From assembly GCF_016863315.1 (NCBI RefSeq), contig NZ_BOOQ01000013.1:62001-126000 (forward strand): a stretch of DNA of 64,000 nt. Direction: 5' to 3'. This document shows positions 8,619 to 19,703 of this stretch, one piece after another. A model generated the notes under the pieces. That model searched no databases, was not told the origin of the DNA, and saw only the letters and a program-made list of their open reading frames with translations. The translations under genes were made by a program, and so were the position numbers. Position 1 is the stretch's first letter. Each line of letters starts with the position of its first letter. This DNA is from Planotetraspora silvatica. Its GTDB lineage: Bacteria > Actinomycetota > Actinomycetes > Streptosporangiales > Streptosporangiaceae.

Positions 8619-9203
8619 TCAGAGAGCCCGGCCGTACGCCGCACGAACCGTCAGAACGTACTCCACCAGGTTGATGAGCGTCGACTTCACCGCGTCCCTC
8701 GACCGCGCGTCCGTGCGCACGACGGGGACGTGCGGCGGAAGGGACAGAGCCTCCCGGACCTCGTCCTCCGTGTGGACGAAGCTGCCGTCCCAGCCGTTCA
8801 GCGCGACCAGGAAGGGCAACTGCGCCTCCTCGAAGTAGTCGATCGCCGGGAAGCAGTCCGCCAGCCGGCGGCTGTCCACGAGCACGACGGCCCCGATGGC
8901 GCCTCGGACGAGGTCGTCCCACATGAACCAGAACCGGTGCTGGCCGGGAGTCCCGAACAGGTACAGGATCAGGTCCTGGTCCAGCGAGAGACGGCCGAAG
9001 TCCATGGCGACGGTGGTCGTCGTCTTGTTCGGTGTGAGCCCGAGGTCGTCGATTCCCGCACTGGCGTCGGTCATCACGGCCTCGGTCGTCAGGGGAAGGA
9101 TCTCCGAGACGGCCCCGACGAAGGTCGTCTTCCCCACGCCGAACCCACCCGCGACGACGATCTTCGTCGAGGTCAGACCACGGCTAGAGCCTGCGTAGTC
9201 CAC
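8619..9203 (-). CDS. Conservon GTPase, CvnD-like (copy 2)
   Basis: A 194-residue MglA/Ras-like GTPase with P-loop GGFGVGKTTFVGA, LFGTPGQHRFWFMWDD and ALNGWDG. It matches the copy at 3727-4317 almost residue for residue through the G domain and differs mainly after residue 130 and at the C-terminus. The start overlaps the upstream DUF742 gene by 20 bp, the same overlap as in copy 1. The parallel architecture shows a tandem duplication of the whole operon or the acquisition of two closely related ones. Confidence 0.92.
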   Translation of the reverse strand: MDYAGSSRGLTSTKIVVAGGFGVGKTTFVGAVSEILPLTTEAVMTDASAGIDDLGLTPNKTTTTVAMDFGRLSLDQDLILYLFGTPGQHRFWFMWDDLVRGAIGAVVLVDSRRLADCFPAIDYFEEAQLPFLVALNGWDGSFVHTEDEVREALSLPPHVPVVRTDARSRDAVKSTLINLVEYVLTVRAAYGRAL

Positions 9204-9543
9204 TGAGCACCCTTTCGAGCAGGTTGAGGTCTGGCTGTCCCTGGCTGAGCTGCGGCATGTGCAGCCGGACCAGACCCTCGTCGGCCATGTCGGCGATCAG
9301 CACCCTGGCCACGCCGAGCGGGACCCGCAGCAACGCCGAGATCTCCGCGACCGATCGTACGGAACGGCACAACATCATGATCGATTCCTGCTCAGGGGTG
9401 AGCAGGGAGTATTCGTCGCTCATCAAGGCCACCGATGATACGAGCGTTTCCATCGCCATGTGGTAACGCGGCTCGGAACGCCCGCCGGTGACGGCGTACG
9501 GACGGAACAGAGGCTCGTCCTCTGTCCCGTCAGACCCGCGCAT
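9184..9543 (-). CDS. Conservon DUF742 protein, CvnC-like (copy 2)
   Basis: A 119-residue DUF742 protein (LFRPYAVTGGRSEPR, VAEISALLRVPLGVARVLIADM, PDLNLLERVLSGLRRL). It lacks most of the Pro-rich leader seen in copy 1. The ATG follows a GAGAGGGG stretch. It lies 18 bp after the roadblock gene and overlaps the GTPase gene by 20 bp, so the three small genes form a tight unit. Confidence 0.91.
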   Translation of the reverse strand: MRGSDGTEDEPLFRPYAVTGGRSEPRYHMAMETLVSSVALMSDEYSLLTPEQESIMMLCRSVRSVAEISALLRVPLGVARVLIADMADEGLVRLHMPQLSQGQPDLNLLERVLSGLRRL

Positions 9544-9561
9544 ACCCCTCTCCGACGGTGA

Positions 9562-9981
9562 TCATCGGCGAGACACCTGAAGCTCGGCGCGGAGCGCCGG
9601 CGTGAGCACCTGACCGGCCCGCTCAACGAGCAGGGTCATCTGGTAAGCCACCAGGCCCATGTCGCAGTCGGGGGCGGCCAGCACGGTCAGGCACGAGCCG
9701 TCGCTGATCGCCATGACCAGCAGCAGCCCGCGTTGCATCTCCACGACGGTCTGAGTGACCGAGCCGCCCTCGAACACCCGGGAGGCGCCCATCGTGAGGC
9801 TGAGCAGACCGGCGGCCACGGCCGCCAACTGGTCGGCACGGTCATGCGGGAAGCCGTCGGATTGCGCCAGCCGCAGACCGTCGGCCGACACCACCACCGC
9901 GTGTGCCACACCCGGCGTGGAACCGACGAACTCGGTGATCAGCCAGTCGAACCTGCGTGCTTCCACGCTCAGCTCAGTCAC
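9562..9981 (-). CDS. Conservon roadblock/LC7 protein, CvnB-like (copy 2)
   Basis: A 139-residue roadblock/LC7 protein (FDWLITEFVGSTPGVAHAVVVS, DRADQLAAVAAGLLSL, LLVERAGQVLTPALRAEL). Its start overlaps the kinase stop by 4 bp, exactly as in copy 1. It is likely to dimerise and contact the GTPase at 8619-9203. Specificity towards its own GTPase rather than the copy-1 GTPase cannot be read from the sequence. Confidence 0.92.
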   Translation of the reverse strand: MTELSVEARRFDWLITEFVGSTPGVAHAVVVSADGLRLAQSDGFPHDRADQLAAVAAGLLSLTMGASRVFEGGSVTQTVVEMQRGLLLVMAISDGSCLTVLAAPDCDMGLVAYQMTLLVERAGQVLTPALRAELQVSRR

Positions 9982-12965
9982 GAGCCCTCCTCCTCATTTC
10001 CCAAGCCATCAGCGGATCCTCCGGCCAGATCGGCACGGCCCCGCCGTACACCCTGCTGCAAGCTCGACAGACGACTGCGGACCGCGTCGGCCGACACCGG
10101 GGGACGTGGCGCGGGGGCCGGGGTGTCCCCGCCCACCGAACCAGGTACCAGGTTGGCCTTCGGCGTCCGCTTCGGCAGACCTGCCGCCGTCACCCCGCCC
10201 TGCGTGGGATCCTTCGCCACACCGGCCGCCTTCTCGAAGCCGCTGTCCGCGCGGGACCACCAGGCCCCCTGCTCAGAAGTCGCACCGGGCGGGTCGAGCG
10301 GCCCCGGAACGGGACCGGTCTGCCTCCCGGGTGTGCCGGCCGCCGCAGGACGCGACAAGCCGGAATCCGGCGCCTTCCCGTTCCCCGCGTGCCCCGCCTG
10401 CTCGTTCGGGCCCGGCGCGGGCGTGCCCGCGCCGTTGGGCGCCGGACGCCGGAACCAGGCCGACTCCACGGCTGCGAAGATCGGCAGGTACTCGTCACCG
10501 CGCTCCAGCGGAGCGTCCTCCACAACCGGCAGCGGCCCCGTCGCCTCTCCGGGCTCCATGATGGGGAAGGCTCCGGAGTGCTCGGTGAACGTGGGACGTC
10601 CCGGCCTCTGCCGGCCCGGCAGCAGACCGCCGGCGGTGTCCGACACGGCGGGGAAGCTCGCCGTGGTCTCCTCCGGCGGAGCGCCGAAGGGCGCGAAGGC
10701 GCCCGTGTCGGAAGATGCGCCGGAACGGGCTTCCCCACCGGCCGCCAGAGGCCCGCCGTCATGGCCGGGCGATCTGCGCGTGGGCAGCCCGTTGGCCGGC
10801 GGCGTCGGAGCGGAGGACGTCCACGGTGAGAACGTCCCGGTCGCCTCGGGCGCCGCCGGAGGCGCGTTCCAGGACTGGAAACCGCCCGAAGCGGACGCGC
10901 CGCCGCCCATCTGGGGCTGATCGGCGAACGCCCCGACCGTGGCCGTCGCAGGTTGCGCGGGGGCCGCCTGGTCGGCGTTGGAGATCATCTCGGCGGGGAA
11001 CAGCACCATGGCGATCATGCCGCCCTGGTCACCGCGGCGCATCTGCACCCGGATGCCGTGGCGGAGCGCGAGGCGGCCGACCACGAACAGGCCCATGCGC
11101 CGCGACACCGACACGTCGACCGTGGGCGGCTCGGCCAGGCGGTGGTTGATGTCCGCCACTTCCTCGGGGGACATGCCGATGCCGGCGTCGCTCACCCCCA
11201 GCATGACGGCCCCGCCCTCGACGGGACTGCTCGACACGATGACCCGGGTGTTGCGCGGCGAGAACGCGATGGCGTTCTCGACGAGCTCCGCGACCAGGTG
11301 GACGATGTCGTTGGCGGCGTGCCCGGCGATCGCGATGCTGCGGTGCACCTTGACCGTGACACGCTCGTAGTCCTCGATCTCCGACAGGGAGGCGCGGACC
11401 ACGTCCACCAGGCGCGCGGGCTGGCTTCGCTTGCGCGCGGGCTCGTGCCCGGCGAGGACCAGGAGGTTCTCACTGTTGCGGCGCATGCGGGTGGCCAGGT
11501 GGTCGAGCTTGAACAGGTCGGACAGACGCTGTCCGTCCTCTTCACCGCGCTCCAGACCGTCGATCAGGGCGATCTGCCGTTCCACCAGCGTCTGCGTGCG
11601 GCGCGAGAGGTTCACGAACATCGCGTTGACGTTGGAACGCAGGCGCGACTCCTCCGCGGCCAGGCGGACGGCCTGCCGGTGGACCTCGTCGAAGGCCTGG
11701 GCGACTTCACCGATCTCATCCTCTGTGCCGACGGAGATCGGCCGCACATGCGGCTCGCTCGTGTCGTCCGACTCGCGCATCCGCCGGACCATGTCCGGCA
11801 GGCGCAGGCCCGCGATCTCGAGCGCCTCGGCGCGCAGGCGGCGCAGCGGCCGGACCATCGAGCGCGCGATGAGGACGGTGGTGGCGAGGACCAGGAGGAG
11901 CAGCGCGAGGATCAGGCCACCGGCGATCAGCACGTTGCGCTGTTCCGACGACTGCAACCCCCGCGCGCGGTCGAGAACCGAGGCCGAGACCCGGTGCTCG
12001 ACGGTGGCCATCTGGTCGATGGTCTTGGTGCTGTCCTGGAACCAGCGCTGCAGAGTCTGGGTACGGGTTAGAGCGTTGTACGTGGACAGCGGCGTGTTCC
12101 GGGTCCCGAGCTGGATCGCCCAGGCCTTGGCCAGTTCGGCCTCGACGACATCGGGGTCGCTGAGCAGCGTCACCAGTTGCTTCGACTGCTCAGGCTGGCT
12201 CTCGGTGATGAAGGTGTCGGTGTCCGACTGCTGCCGCGACTGGGAGGCGATGAAGTCCGTCAGCTCGGTACCCACGAACTGCTGCTTGTGCTCCAGCAGT
12301 TCCCTGGTGAGGGTCGCCCGCTGTTCGGACGCCTCCTCCTTCGCGTGGGCGAGCGCGGTCAGCGCGCGCGCGTCGCCGACCACTTCAGGGTCGTCGCTGG
12401 TCTGCGCGAGTTCGTCGTGCAGCCGCAGGAGTGTGGCGATGAGGGTGGTGTAGCCGTCGATCTCCCTCTTGTCCCGCAGCTTGGCCAGCCCCGTCAGCCC
12501 CGTGGCCGCCTGCTCGGCATCCTGCTCGGCGCGGACGCCGTAGCCGGCGTCGATCCCGTCGAGATCGGCGTTCACCTGCTTGGCCAGGCCGTCCACGACC
12601 ACTGTCTGCTGGGCGAGGGTGATGGTCTTGCCCGTGCCCAGCTTGATCTTGCGCTTGGGACCCCAAGTGCTGATGTCCCGTTCAAGGCCCAGCTGCTGGA
12701 TGAGATCCCTCAGCCGGACGGAGTACTCCGCACTCTGCCTCACCTGCTGATATCCGTTGAGGCTTTCGATCGACCCCACGACGCGGATGCCGGCAAGAAG
12801 CACGGCCACCAGCGTGGGAGCGACGATGAGGGCCGTCACGCGGGTGGGCACCCGCCAGTTACGCGGCGCGAAACGCCTCGACCGCGCGTGTTTTTCGCTT
12901 TTCGACTGCTCCGTGCTCACCGGCCCCGCCATCTTTCGGCATGTCTTCATGGGTCTGGACAGCAT
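9978..12965 (-). CDS. Conservon sensor histidine kinase, CvnA-like (copy 2)
   Basis: About 995 residues with the same plan as copy 1: an N-terminal helix (VTALIVAPTLVAVLLAGI), a nitrate-sensor-like helical sensor region, a second helix (VLIAGGLILALLLLVLATTVLI), HAMP, DHLATRMRRNSENL, and a HATPase domain (LVENAIAFSPRNTR, DAGIGMSPEEVADI). A Pro/Gly/Ala-rich C-terminal tail follows but lacks the Asp-Pro-Phe repeats of copy 1. The sensor regions of the two copies share little sequence, so they probably respond to different signals. Several starts are possible (ATG 12965, ATG 12932, GTG 12920) and none has a good ribosome-binding site. Confidence 0.88.
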   Translation of the reverse strand: MLSRPMKTCRKMAGPVSTEQSKSEKHARSRRFAPRNWRVPTRVTALIVAPTLVAVLLAGIRVVGSIESLNGYQQVRQSAEYSVRLRDLIQQLGLERDISTWGPKRKIKLGTGKTITLAQQTVVVDGLAKQVNADLDGIDAGYGVRAEQDAEQAATGLTGLAKLRDKREIDGYTTLIATLLRLHDELAQTSDDPEVVGDARALTALAHAKEEASEQRATLTRELLEHKQQFVGTELTDFIASQSRQQSDTDTFITESQPEQSKQLVTLLSDPDVVEAELAKAWAIQLGTRNTPLSTYNALTRTQTLQRWFQDSTKTIDQMATVEHRVSASVLDRARGLQSSEQRNVLIAGGLILALLLLVLATTVLIARSMVRPLRRLRAEALEIAGLRLPDMVRRMRESDDTSEPHVRPISVGTEDEIGEVAQAFDEVHRQAVRLAAEESRLRSNVNAMFVNLSRRTQTLVERQIALIDGLERGEEDGQRLSDLFKLDHLATRMRRNSENLLVLAGHEPARKRSQPARLVDVVRASLSEIEDYERVTVKVHRSIAIAGHAANDIVHLVAELVENAIAFSPRNTRVIVSSSPVEGGAVMLGVSDAGIGMSPEEVADINHRLAEPPTVDVSVSRRMGLFVVGRLALRHGIRVQMRRGDQGGMIAMVLFPAEMISNADQAAPAQPATATVGAFADQPQMGGGASASGGFQSWNAPPAAPEATGTFSPWTSSAPTPPANGLPTRRSPGHDGGPLAAGGEARSGASSDTGAFAPFGAPPEETTASFPAVSDTAGGLLPGRQRPGRPTFTEHSGAFPIMEPGEATGPLPVVEDAPLERGDEYLPIFAAVESAWFRRPAPNGAGTPAPGPNEQAGHAGNGKAPDSGLSRPAAAGTPGRQTGPVPGPLDPPGATSEQGAWWSRADSGFEKAAGVAKDPTQGGVTAAGLPKRTPKANLVPGSVGGDTPAPAPRPPVSADAVRSRLSSLQQGVRRGRADLAGGSADGLGNEEEGS

Positions 12966-13082
12966 GAAGTTACATAGCTATACAGGCGGGGACAATTCGA
13001 CCACAAGGTCAAGGGCACCGGAGGCCGTACGGATGGCGGCTCACCCAATCGTTACCAACAGGAAAGACGATCGTCGCCCATC

Positions 13083-15395
13083 TCACCGCAGAGCGGCCAG
13101 CACGTGCTCACGCACCTGGGCCCGTTGTTCCTCGTCAGCGATGGGATGGCCGTTCCGGTCCGCCACGTAGAAGACGTCGACGGCTTCCGCGCCGAGAGTC
13201 TCTACGCGAGCAGCCCTCACGTCAAGACCGCATTCGCCGAACGCGCGGCCGATCTTCCAAAGCAGTCCCGGCCGGTCGTGTGCGCGCACCTCGACCACGG
13301 TCGCCGTGCTGGACGCGTCGTCGATGAGGGTGACGCGGGGCGGCGCCACCGGCACCCGGGGCGGCCGGATCGACCTCGTCCGCCTGGCGAGTCTCGCCTC
13401 GATGTCGAGACGCCCGGCGAGGACCAGACGGAGATCGGCCTCCAGCGTCGCGGGGTCGGGGGGCGTGCCGTACTCGGGCACGACGACGAACTCGATCACG
13501 GCGGTGGAACCGGCGGACGCGGCGGACGCCGACCGCACGACCATCCGGTGCGCGGCCAGCACCCCGGCTGCGCTCCATAGCAGTCCGGGCCGGTCGGGCG
13601 CGACCACGGTGACGGCCCCCTTGTTGACCCGTACGGCGCCGCCGCCGTGCCGTGCGAGGGCCGCCTGCTCCTCCGACAGGACGGGCGCAGGCGTGGGCGG
13701 GGTGCCCGACAGGACCGACCTGACCCGGCGGACCAGGTCGGACACCAGGGACGCCTTCCAGGAGTTCCACGCGGCCGGGCCGGTGGCGTTGCCGTCGGCG
13801 ACGGCGAGGGCCGCGAGCAGTTCCAGGACCTCCCGCGACCCGACCGCCTCGGCCACCCGCGCGATGGTCACCGGGTCGTCGAGATCGCGCCGGGTGGCGG
13901 TCTCCGGAAGCAGGAGGTGATGGCGGACGACGGTGGACACGATCTCCACGTCGGCCGGCGGAAGGCCGATCCTGGCGCCGATGTCACGGGCCACGACCTC
14001 ACCCGTCGTCGAGTGGTCGCCGGGCCATCCCTTGCCGATGTCGTGCAGGAGCGCGGAGATCAGCAACAGGTCGGGCCGCGAGACCTCACGGGTGAACGAC
14101 GCCGCCCCCGCCGCGGCCTCGATCAGATGTCGGTCGACCGTGTAACGGTGCACGGGATTGCGCTGCGGGCGGTGCCGCACCCGCTCCCAGTCGGGGAGCA
14201 GACGCACCAGGATGCCCGCCTGGTCCAGTTCCTCCCACACCGGTACGGCGGCGCGCCCGGCGCCGAGCAGCGCCACGAGAGCGGCGCGGGCGTCCTCGGG
14301 CCACGGCACGTCGAGGGGAGGCGACTGCGCGGCGAGCACGGAGACGGTGGCGGGCGCGAGAGGGAGCCCGGCCTCCGCGGCGGCGGCCGCCGCGCGGAGC
14401 ACCAGCGTCGGGTCCTTGCGCGGGCTCACGCCGCGGGCGAGGACGACCTCGCCGCCGTGCTCCACCACGCCGTCGGCGAGCGGACGGCGGCCTCTCGGCG
14501 CGGGACCGGACAACAACCTGTCGACGGTCCGCCACGTGGCGTCGAACGAATGGGAGATGGTCCGGCCGGCCTCGGCGAGGCGGCGCATCAGCGCCTCCGC
14601 GTCCAGCAGGCCGAGCGTTCCCGCGACGGCGTCCTGCTCCTGGAGGACCAGGCGGTCGGCGCCGCGAGCGGTGACCAGATGCAGGCCGTGCCGGATGTCC
14701 AGCAGGAACTCGTAGGCCTCGCGTACCCGCGGGCCGGGGGCCGAGGCCACCCAGGCGGCGGCGACGGCCTGCATCGCCTGCACGTCTCGCAGGCCGCCCC
14801 TGGAGTCCCGCAGATCGGGCTCGAGGAGGAAGGCCAGCTCACCGCTCGACTCGGCCCGCTTGTCGGCCGCCATCCTGAGCTCGGCGAGCCTGCGCCGGGA
14901 GTCCGCGCGCCATTCCGCGAGCACGGCCTCGCGGGCCGCGCGCGTGAGCTCGGGATCGCCCACGATGTGGCGGGCCTGGATGAGGCCGAGCACGGCCTTC
15001 AGGTCCTCGCGCGCCACCTTGACGGCCTCGTCGACCGTACGGACCGAATGGTCCAGCCCGATCCCGGAGTCCCAGATGGGGTACCAGATACGGTCCGCGA
15101 TGCGCGCGACATCGTCGTGGCCGTTGTGGAGCAGCACCAGGTCGAGGTCGCTACCTGGGGCGAGTTCTCCTCGCCCCAGGCTGCCGACCGCCACGAGTGC
15201 GACGCCGCCGATCCCGTTGGGACCGGGCGCGCCGCGTTCGTCGGGGAAACCGCTCTTGGGGCCCGGCCCCGCCCGTCCCTCGCGTGCGTACGGTTGCGCA
15301 CCCGCCGTGCGGAACAGATCGGTGAGCCACCTGTCGATGTCCGCGGCCCGATCCTTACGGGCCGCGGCGAACGAACGAGCTTCCCCCCTCATCAT
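13083..15395 (-). CDS. glnD: PII nucleotidyltransferase GlnD
   Basis: A 770-residue GlnD. The nucleotidyltransferase motif is GSLGRGELAPGSDLDLVLLH (GSxGRxE...SDxDL). A GlnE/GlnD-type middle region follows. The HD hydrolase motif is LLHDIGKGWPGDHS, and two ACT domains (TVVAPDRPGLLWSAAG; EVRAHDRPGLLWKIG) occupy the end. In actinobacteria GlnD adenylylates GlnK on Tyr51 rather than uridylylating it. It is the third gene of amtB-glnK-glnD, 4 bp after glnK. The likely start is one of two adjacent ATGs. Confidence 0.96.
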   Translation of the reverse strand: MMRGEARSFAAARKDRAADIDRWLTDLFRTAGAQPYAREGRAGPGPKSGFPDERGAPGPNGIGGVALVAVGSLGRGELAPGSDLDLVLLHNGHDDVARIADRIWYPIWDSGIGLDHSVRTVDEAVKVAREDLKAVLGLIQARHIVGDPELTRAAREAVLAEWRADSRRRLAELRMAADKRAESSGELAFLLEPDLRDSRGGLRDVQAMQAVAAAWVASAPGPRVREAYEFLLDIRHGLHLVTARGADRLVLQEQDAVAGTLGLLDAEALMRRLAEAGRTISHSFDATWRTVDRLLSGPAPRGRRPLADGVVEHGGEVVLARGVSPRKDPTLVLRAAAAAAEAGLPLAPATVSVLAAQSPPLDVPWPEDARAALVALLGAGRAAVPVWEELDQAGILVRLLPDWERVRHRPQRNPVHRYTVDRHLIEAAAGAASFTREVSRPDLLLISALLHDIGKGWPGDHSTTGEVVARDIGARIGLPPADVEIVSTVVRHHLLLPETATRRDLDDPVTIARVAEAVGSREVLELLAALAVADGNATGPAAWNSWKASLVSDLVRRVRSVLSGTPPTPAPVLSEEQAALARHGGGAVRVNKGAVTVVAPDRPGLLWSAAGVLAAHRMVVRSASAASAGSTAVIEFVVVPEYGTPPDPATLEADLRLVLAGRLDIEARLARRTRSIRPPRVPVAPPRVTLIDDASSTATVVEVRAHDRPGLLWKIGRAFGECGLDVRAARVETLGAEAVDVFYVADRNGHPIADEEQRAQVREHVLAALR

Positions 15396-15399
15396 CCGG

Positions 15400-17045
<1,646 letters not shown>

Positions 17046-17184
17046 CGACGCGGCCCTCCTTACAATTTGCCGTGTGGCCGGTTATCACTCCCGCAGTGGC
17101 TTCGTCCGGGGCATCGTCGGCCGGCGGGCGCACTGACGTTGGCGACAGCGTGTTCTTTCGCCGTTTCAGGTCACGCCTCTTCGT

Positions 17185-17220
17185 GTTTCACATCTGTGAA
17201 ACACAGTGAACGAGCGTTAC
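17185..17220 (-). promoter_or_regulatory. GlnR-like operator upstream of amtB
   Basis: A perfect 8-2-8 palindrome, GTTTCACATCTGTGAAAC, lies at 17185-17202 and contains TTCAC-N6-GAAAC on both strands, close to the actinobacterial GlnR consensus GTNAC-N6-GAAAC. A GTAAC half-site (minus strand, 17216-17220) follows. It is 140 bp upstream of amtB, a classical GlnR target. Assignment is by consensus and context only. Confidence 0.65.
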
Positions 17221-17252
17221 AGGGAGGTTTCGGACACCCCGGAGAACGCAAA

Positions 17253-17277
17253 ACGCGCACCCCTTAGGGGTGCGCGT
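17253..17277 (-). terminator. Terminator of the sigma factor gene
   Basis: A perfect 11-bp stem with a 3-nt loop (arms 17253-17263 and 17267-17277) followed on the minus strand by TTTT. It is 58 bp after the sigma factor stop and separates it from the amtB promoter region. Confidence 0.8.
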
Positions 17278-17334
17278 CGCGGAAAGACCGGGAAAGACCC
17301 GCCCGCCGTGCGTCGTGCAGGTTTCCGGCGGGGG

Positions 17335-18270
17335 TCAGGCGGCGGCGGTGGCCATCTTCCGCAGCCGCGTCAGCGCGTCCCGCTCCAGCCTCCGGGCCCG
17401 GTCGCGGCCGATGCCGTAGCGCTCCCCCACCTCGGTGAGGGTGTGCTCGCGGCCGTCGACGAGGCCGTAACGCCACCGGAGTATCTCCCGCGTACGGCCT
17501 TCGAGGCCGGTCAGCCACTCCTCGAGACGCTCCTTCTCCAGCGTGGCGAGTGCCTGCTGCTCGGGATCCGCCCAGGTCTCGTCGGCGATCATGTCACCGA
17601 GCTCGGTCTCGTCCTCGTCGCCCACTCCGAGCTGGAGGGACACGGGGTCGGAGGCCCAGCGGCGCAGTTCCTGCACCCGCTCGATCGGCAGGTCGAGCAC
17701 CGCCGCCAGATCGGCGTCGGTCGGCTCGGCGTCGAACTCGGCCAGCATGTCGCGGCGGACGCGCATCAGGCGCGTCATCTGCTCCCCCGCGTGTGTGGGC
17801 AGCCGCACCGGGCGCGCCTGCTCGTGGATCGACCGGCCCACCGACTGCCTGATCCACCACGTCGCGTAGGTCGAGAACTTGTACCCCCGCTGGTAGTCGA
17901 ACTTCTCGACCGCCCGTACCAACCCCAGGTTGCCCTCCTGGACGAGATCGATCAGGGGCATCCCCCGCCCCGAGTACTTCCTCGCGACCGCGACCACGAG
18001 ACGCAGGTTGGCCTGGATGAACTCATCCTTCGCCCGCCTCCCGGAAATCGCTATGCGCTCAAGCTCCTCATCGGCCGCATCAGAGACCTTGGGCTCCACC
18101 CTGCCGCTGTCGAGCAGGTGCTCCGCGAGCAGGCCTGCCTCGATGCGCTTGGCGAGCTCGACCTCCTGCTCCGCGGTCAAAAGGGGCACCCGCCCGATCT
18201 CGGCGAGATATGTCCCCAACAGATCCCGGTCGGATACCTGCTGATCCTGCGTCCGATTCCCCGTCGCCAT
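17335..18270 (-). CDS. RNA polymerase sigma factor, HrdD-like group 2 sigma-70
   Basis: A 311-residue sigma-70. Region 1.2 is DLLGTYLAEIGRVPLLTAEQE. Regions 2.1-2.4 run from ANLRLVVAVARKYSGRGMPLIDLVQEGNLGL to FSTYATWWIRQSV. Region 3 begins RLPTHAGEQ, and region 4.2 has the helix-turn-helix HTLTEVGERYGIGRDRARRLE. It lacks the long N-terminal region of the principal sigma, so it is a group 2 factor like HrdD of Streptomyces. The ATG at 18270 follows GAGGTG; the frame is open to 18384 but that part has no sigma similarity. A SigR-type promoter lies about 115 bp upstream. Confidence 0.92.
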   Translation of the reverse strand: MATGNRTQDQQVSDRDLLGTYLAEIGRVPLLTAEQEVELAKRIEAGLLAEHLLDSGRVEPKVSDAADEELERIAISGRRAKDEFIQANLRLVVAVARKYSGRGMPLIDLVQEGNLGLVRAVEKFDYQRGYKFSTYATWWIRQSVGRSIHEQARPVRLPTHAGEQMTRLMRVRRDMLAEFDAEPTDADLAAVLDLPIERVQELRRWASDPVSLQLGVGDEDETELGDMIADETWADPEQQALATLEKERLEEWLTGLEGRTREILRWRYGLVDGREHTLTEVGERYGIGRDRARRLERDALTRLRKMATAAA

Positions 18271-18384
18271 TCGATGGCACCTCGTTCCGCCGCGCCGCAG
18301 TGTGCACCGTGTTAGAAGCCGGCCTCGGAGCCGGATCCCCCGCGATGAACACGGATTCCTCGACTTCGACGTCCTGAACCTCAC

Positions 18385-18410
18385 AACGGTTTATCCAGGG
18401 CAAAGATTCC
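18385..18410 (-). promoter_or_regulatory. SigR-type promoter of the sigma factor gene
   Basis: On the minus strand GGAAT (18410-18406) and GTT (18387-18385) are separated by exactly 18 nt. This matches the GGAAT-N18/19-GTT consensus of the thiol-oxidative-stress sigma factor SigR of Streptomyces, whose known targets include hrdD. The transcript would have a leader of about 100 nt. Confidence 0.6.
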
Positions 18411-18500
18411 CTAAATTAATACGCCCGCGGAATGGTTTCGGATTCATCCCCAAGGAGGATGTGACCCCCAGAAAGGGCCGATTACCCCACCGGAGAGTGA

Positions 18501-19649
18501 TCAAACAACCCTGCGGCCCGACCGCCACACCTGGGCCACCAATGGCACGCCCGGCCGGTAGGCGAGATGAACATAGGACGGCGCGTCCAGCATCACGAGA
18601 TCGGCCTGGGCCCCCTCGCGCAACGTGCCGACGTCGTTCCTCAGCAGGGCCCGCGCCCCGCCGCGGGTGGCCGCGCGCACGGCCTCGAGCGGCGTCATCC
18701 GCATCTCCCGCACGGCGAGGGCCACACAGAACGGCATCGACGTCGTGAACGAGGAGCCCGGGTTGCAGTCGGTGGCGAGCGCGACGGTGACCCCGGCGTC
18801 CAGCAGTCGGCGCGCGTCCGGGTACGGCGAGCGCGTGGAGAACTCGGCCCCGGGCAGCAGGGTCGCGACCACGCCCGCGTCCGCCAGGGCGGCCACGTCC
18901 GCGTCGGTCAGATGGGTGCAGTGGTCGGCCGACGCCGCTCCCATCTCGCAGGCGACCCGCACGCCGGGGCCCTCGCCCAGTTGGTTGGCGTGGATCCTCG
19001 CCCGCAGTCCCGCCTTGATCCCCGCGGCCAGGATCTCCCTGCTCTGGTCCTCGTCGAAGGCGCCGCGCTCGCAGAACACGTCCACCCATCGCGCGTGGGG
19101 CGCGCACGCGTCCAGCATGGGTCCGGTCACCGTGCGGACGTAGTCGTCAGGCGTCGTCTCCGGCGGTACGACATGGGCCCCGAGATAGGTCGTCTCCGGG
19201 GTGAACTGGCCGGCGATCTCCAGGCAGCGGCGCTCGCTCTCGACCGTCAGGCCGTAGCCGCTCTTGATCTCGAACGTCGTCGTGCCCTGAGCGGTCATCT
19301 CGGTCACCAGCAGCGCGGTGGTGGCGGCGAGTTCGGGGACGGTCGCCTCCCTGGTCGCGGCGACCGTGGTGCGGATGCCGCCCGCCGAGTAACGCTCCCC
19401 CGCCATCCGCGCGGCGAACTCCGCCGTGCGGTCCCCGGCGAACACCAGGTGGGAGTGGCTGTCGACGAACCCGGGAATGACCGCGCGCCCCTCCGCGTCC
19501 ACCCGCTCGTCCGCCGCGGGCGCGTCGGCGGACCGCCCGATCCATCGGACGACACCGTCCTCCACCACCAGCGCGGCGTCCTCGATCTCCTCACGGAACG
19601 GGTCCGCCGTGTACAGCAGGCCGATCCCGTCGAACACCGTTGAACTCAT
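18501..19649 (-). CDS. hutI: Imidazolonepropionase HutI
   Basis: A 382-residue amidohydrolase that converts 4-imidazolone-5-propionate to N-formimino-L-glutamate. It has the metal-binding [33 protein letters not shown], the [11 protein letters not shown] and [10 protein letters not shown] histidines, and DCNPGSSFT with the catalytic Asp. The ATG at 19649 ([14 protein letters not shown]) has GAGG upstream and gives the usual family start; the frame opens 11 codons earlier. It lies 54 bp downstream of hutF. HutU and HutH are not in the window. Confidence 0.95.
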   Translation of the reverse strand: MSSTVFDGIGLLYTADPFREEIEDAALVVEDGVVRWIGRSADAPAADERVDAEGRAVIPGFVDSHSHLVFAGDRTAEFAARMAGERYSAGGIRTTVAATREATVPELAATTALLVTEMTAQGTTTFEIKSGYGLTVESERRCLEIAGQFTPETTYLGAHVVPPETTPDDYVRTVTGPMLDACAPHARWVDVFCERGAFDEDQSREILAAGIKAGLRARIHANQLGEGPGVRVACEMGAASADHCTHLTDADVAALADAGVVATLLPGAEFSTRSPYPDARRLLDAGVTVALATDCNPGSSFTTSMPFCVALAVREMRMTPLEAVRAATRGGARALLRNDVGTLREGAQADLVMLDAPSYVHLAYRPGVPLVAQVWRSGRRVV

Positions 19650-19703
19650 CGCCCTCGCTCCACGATTTCGTTTCCTCGCCACCGGCCGCGGGGCGCAAAC
19701 CCG

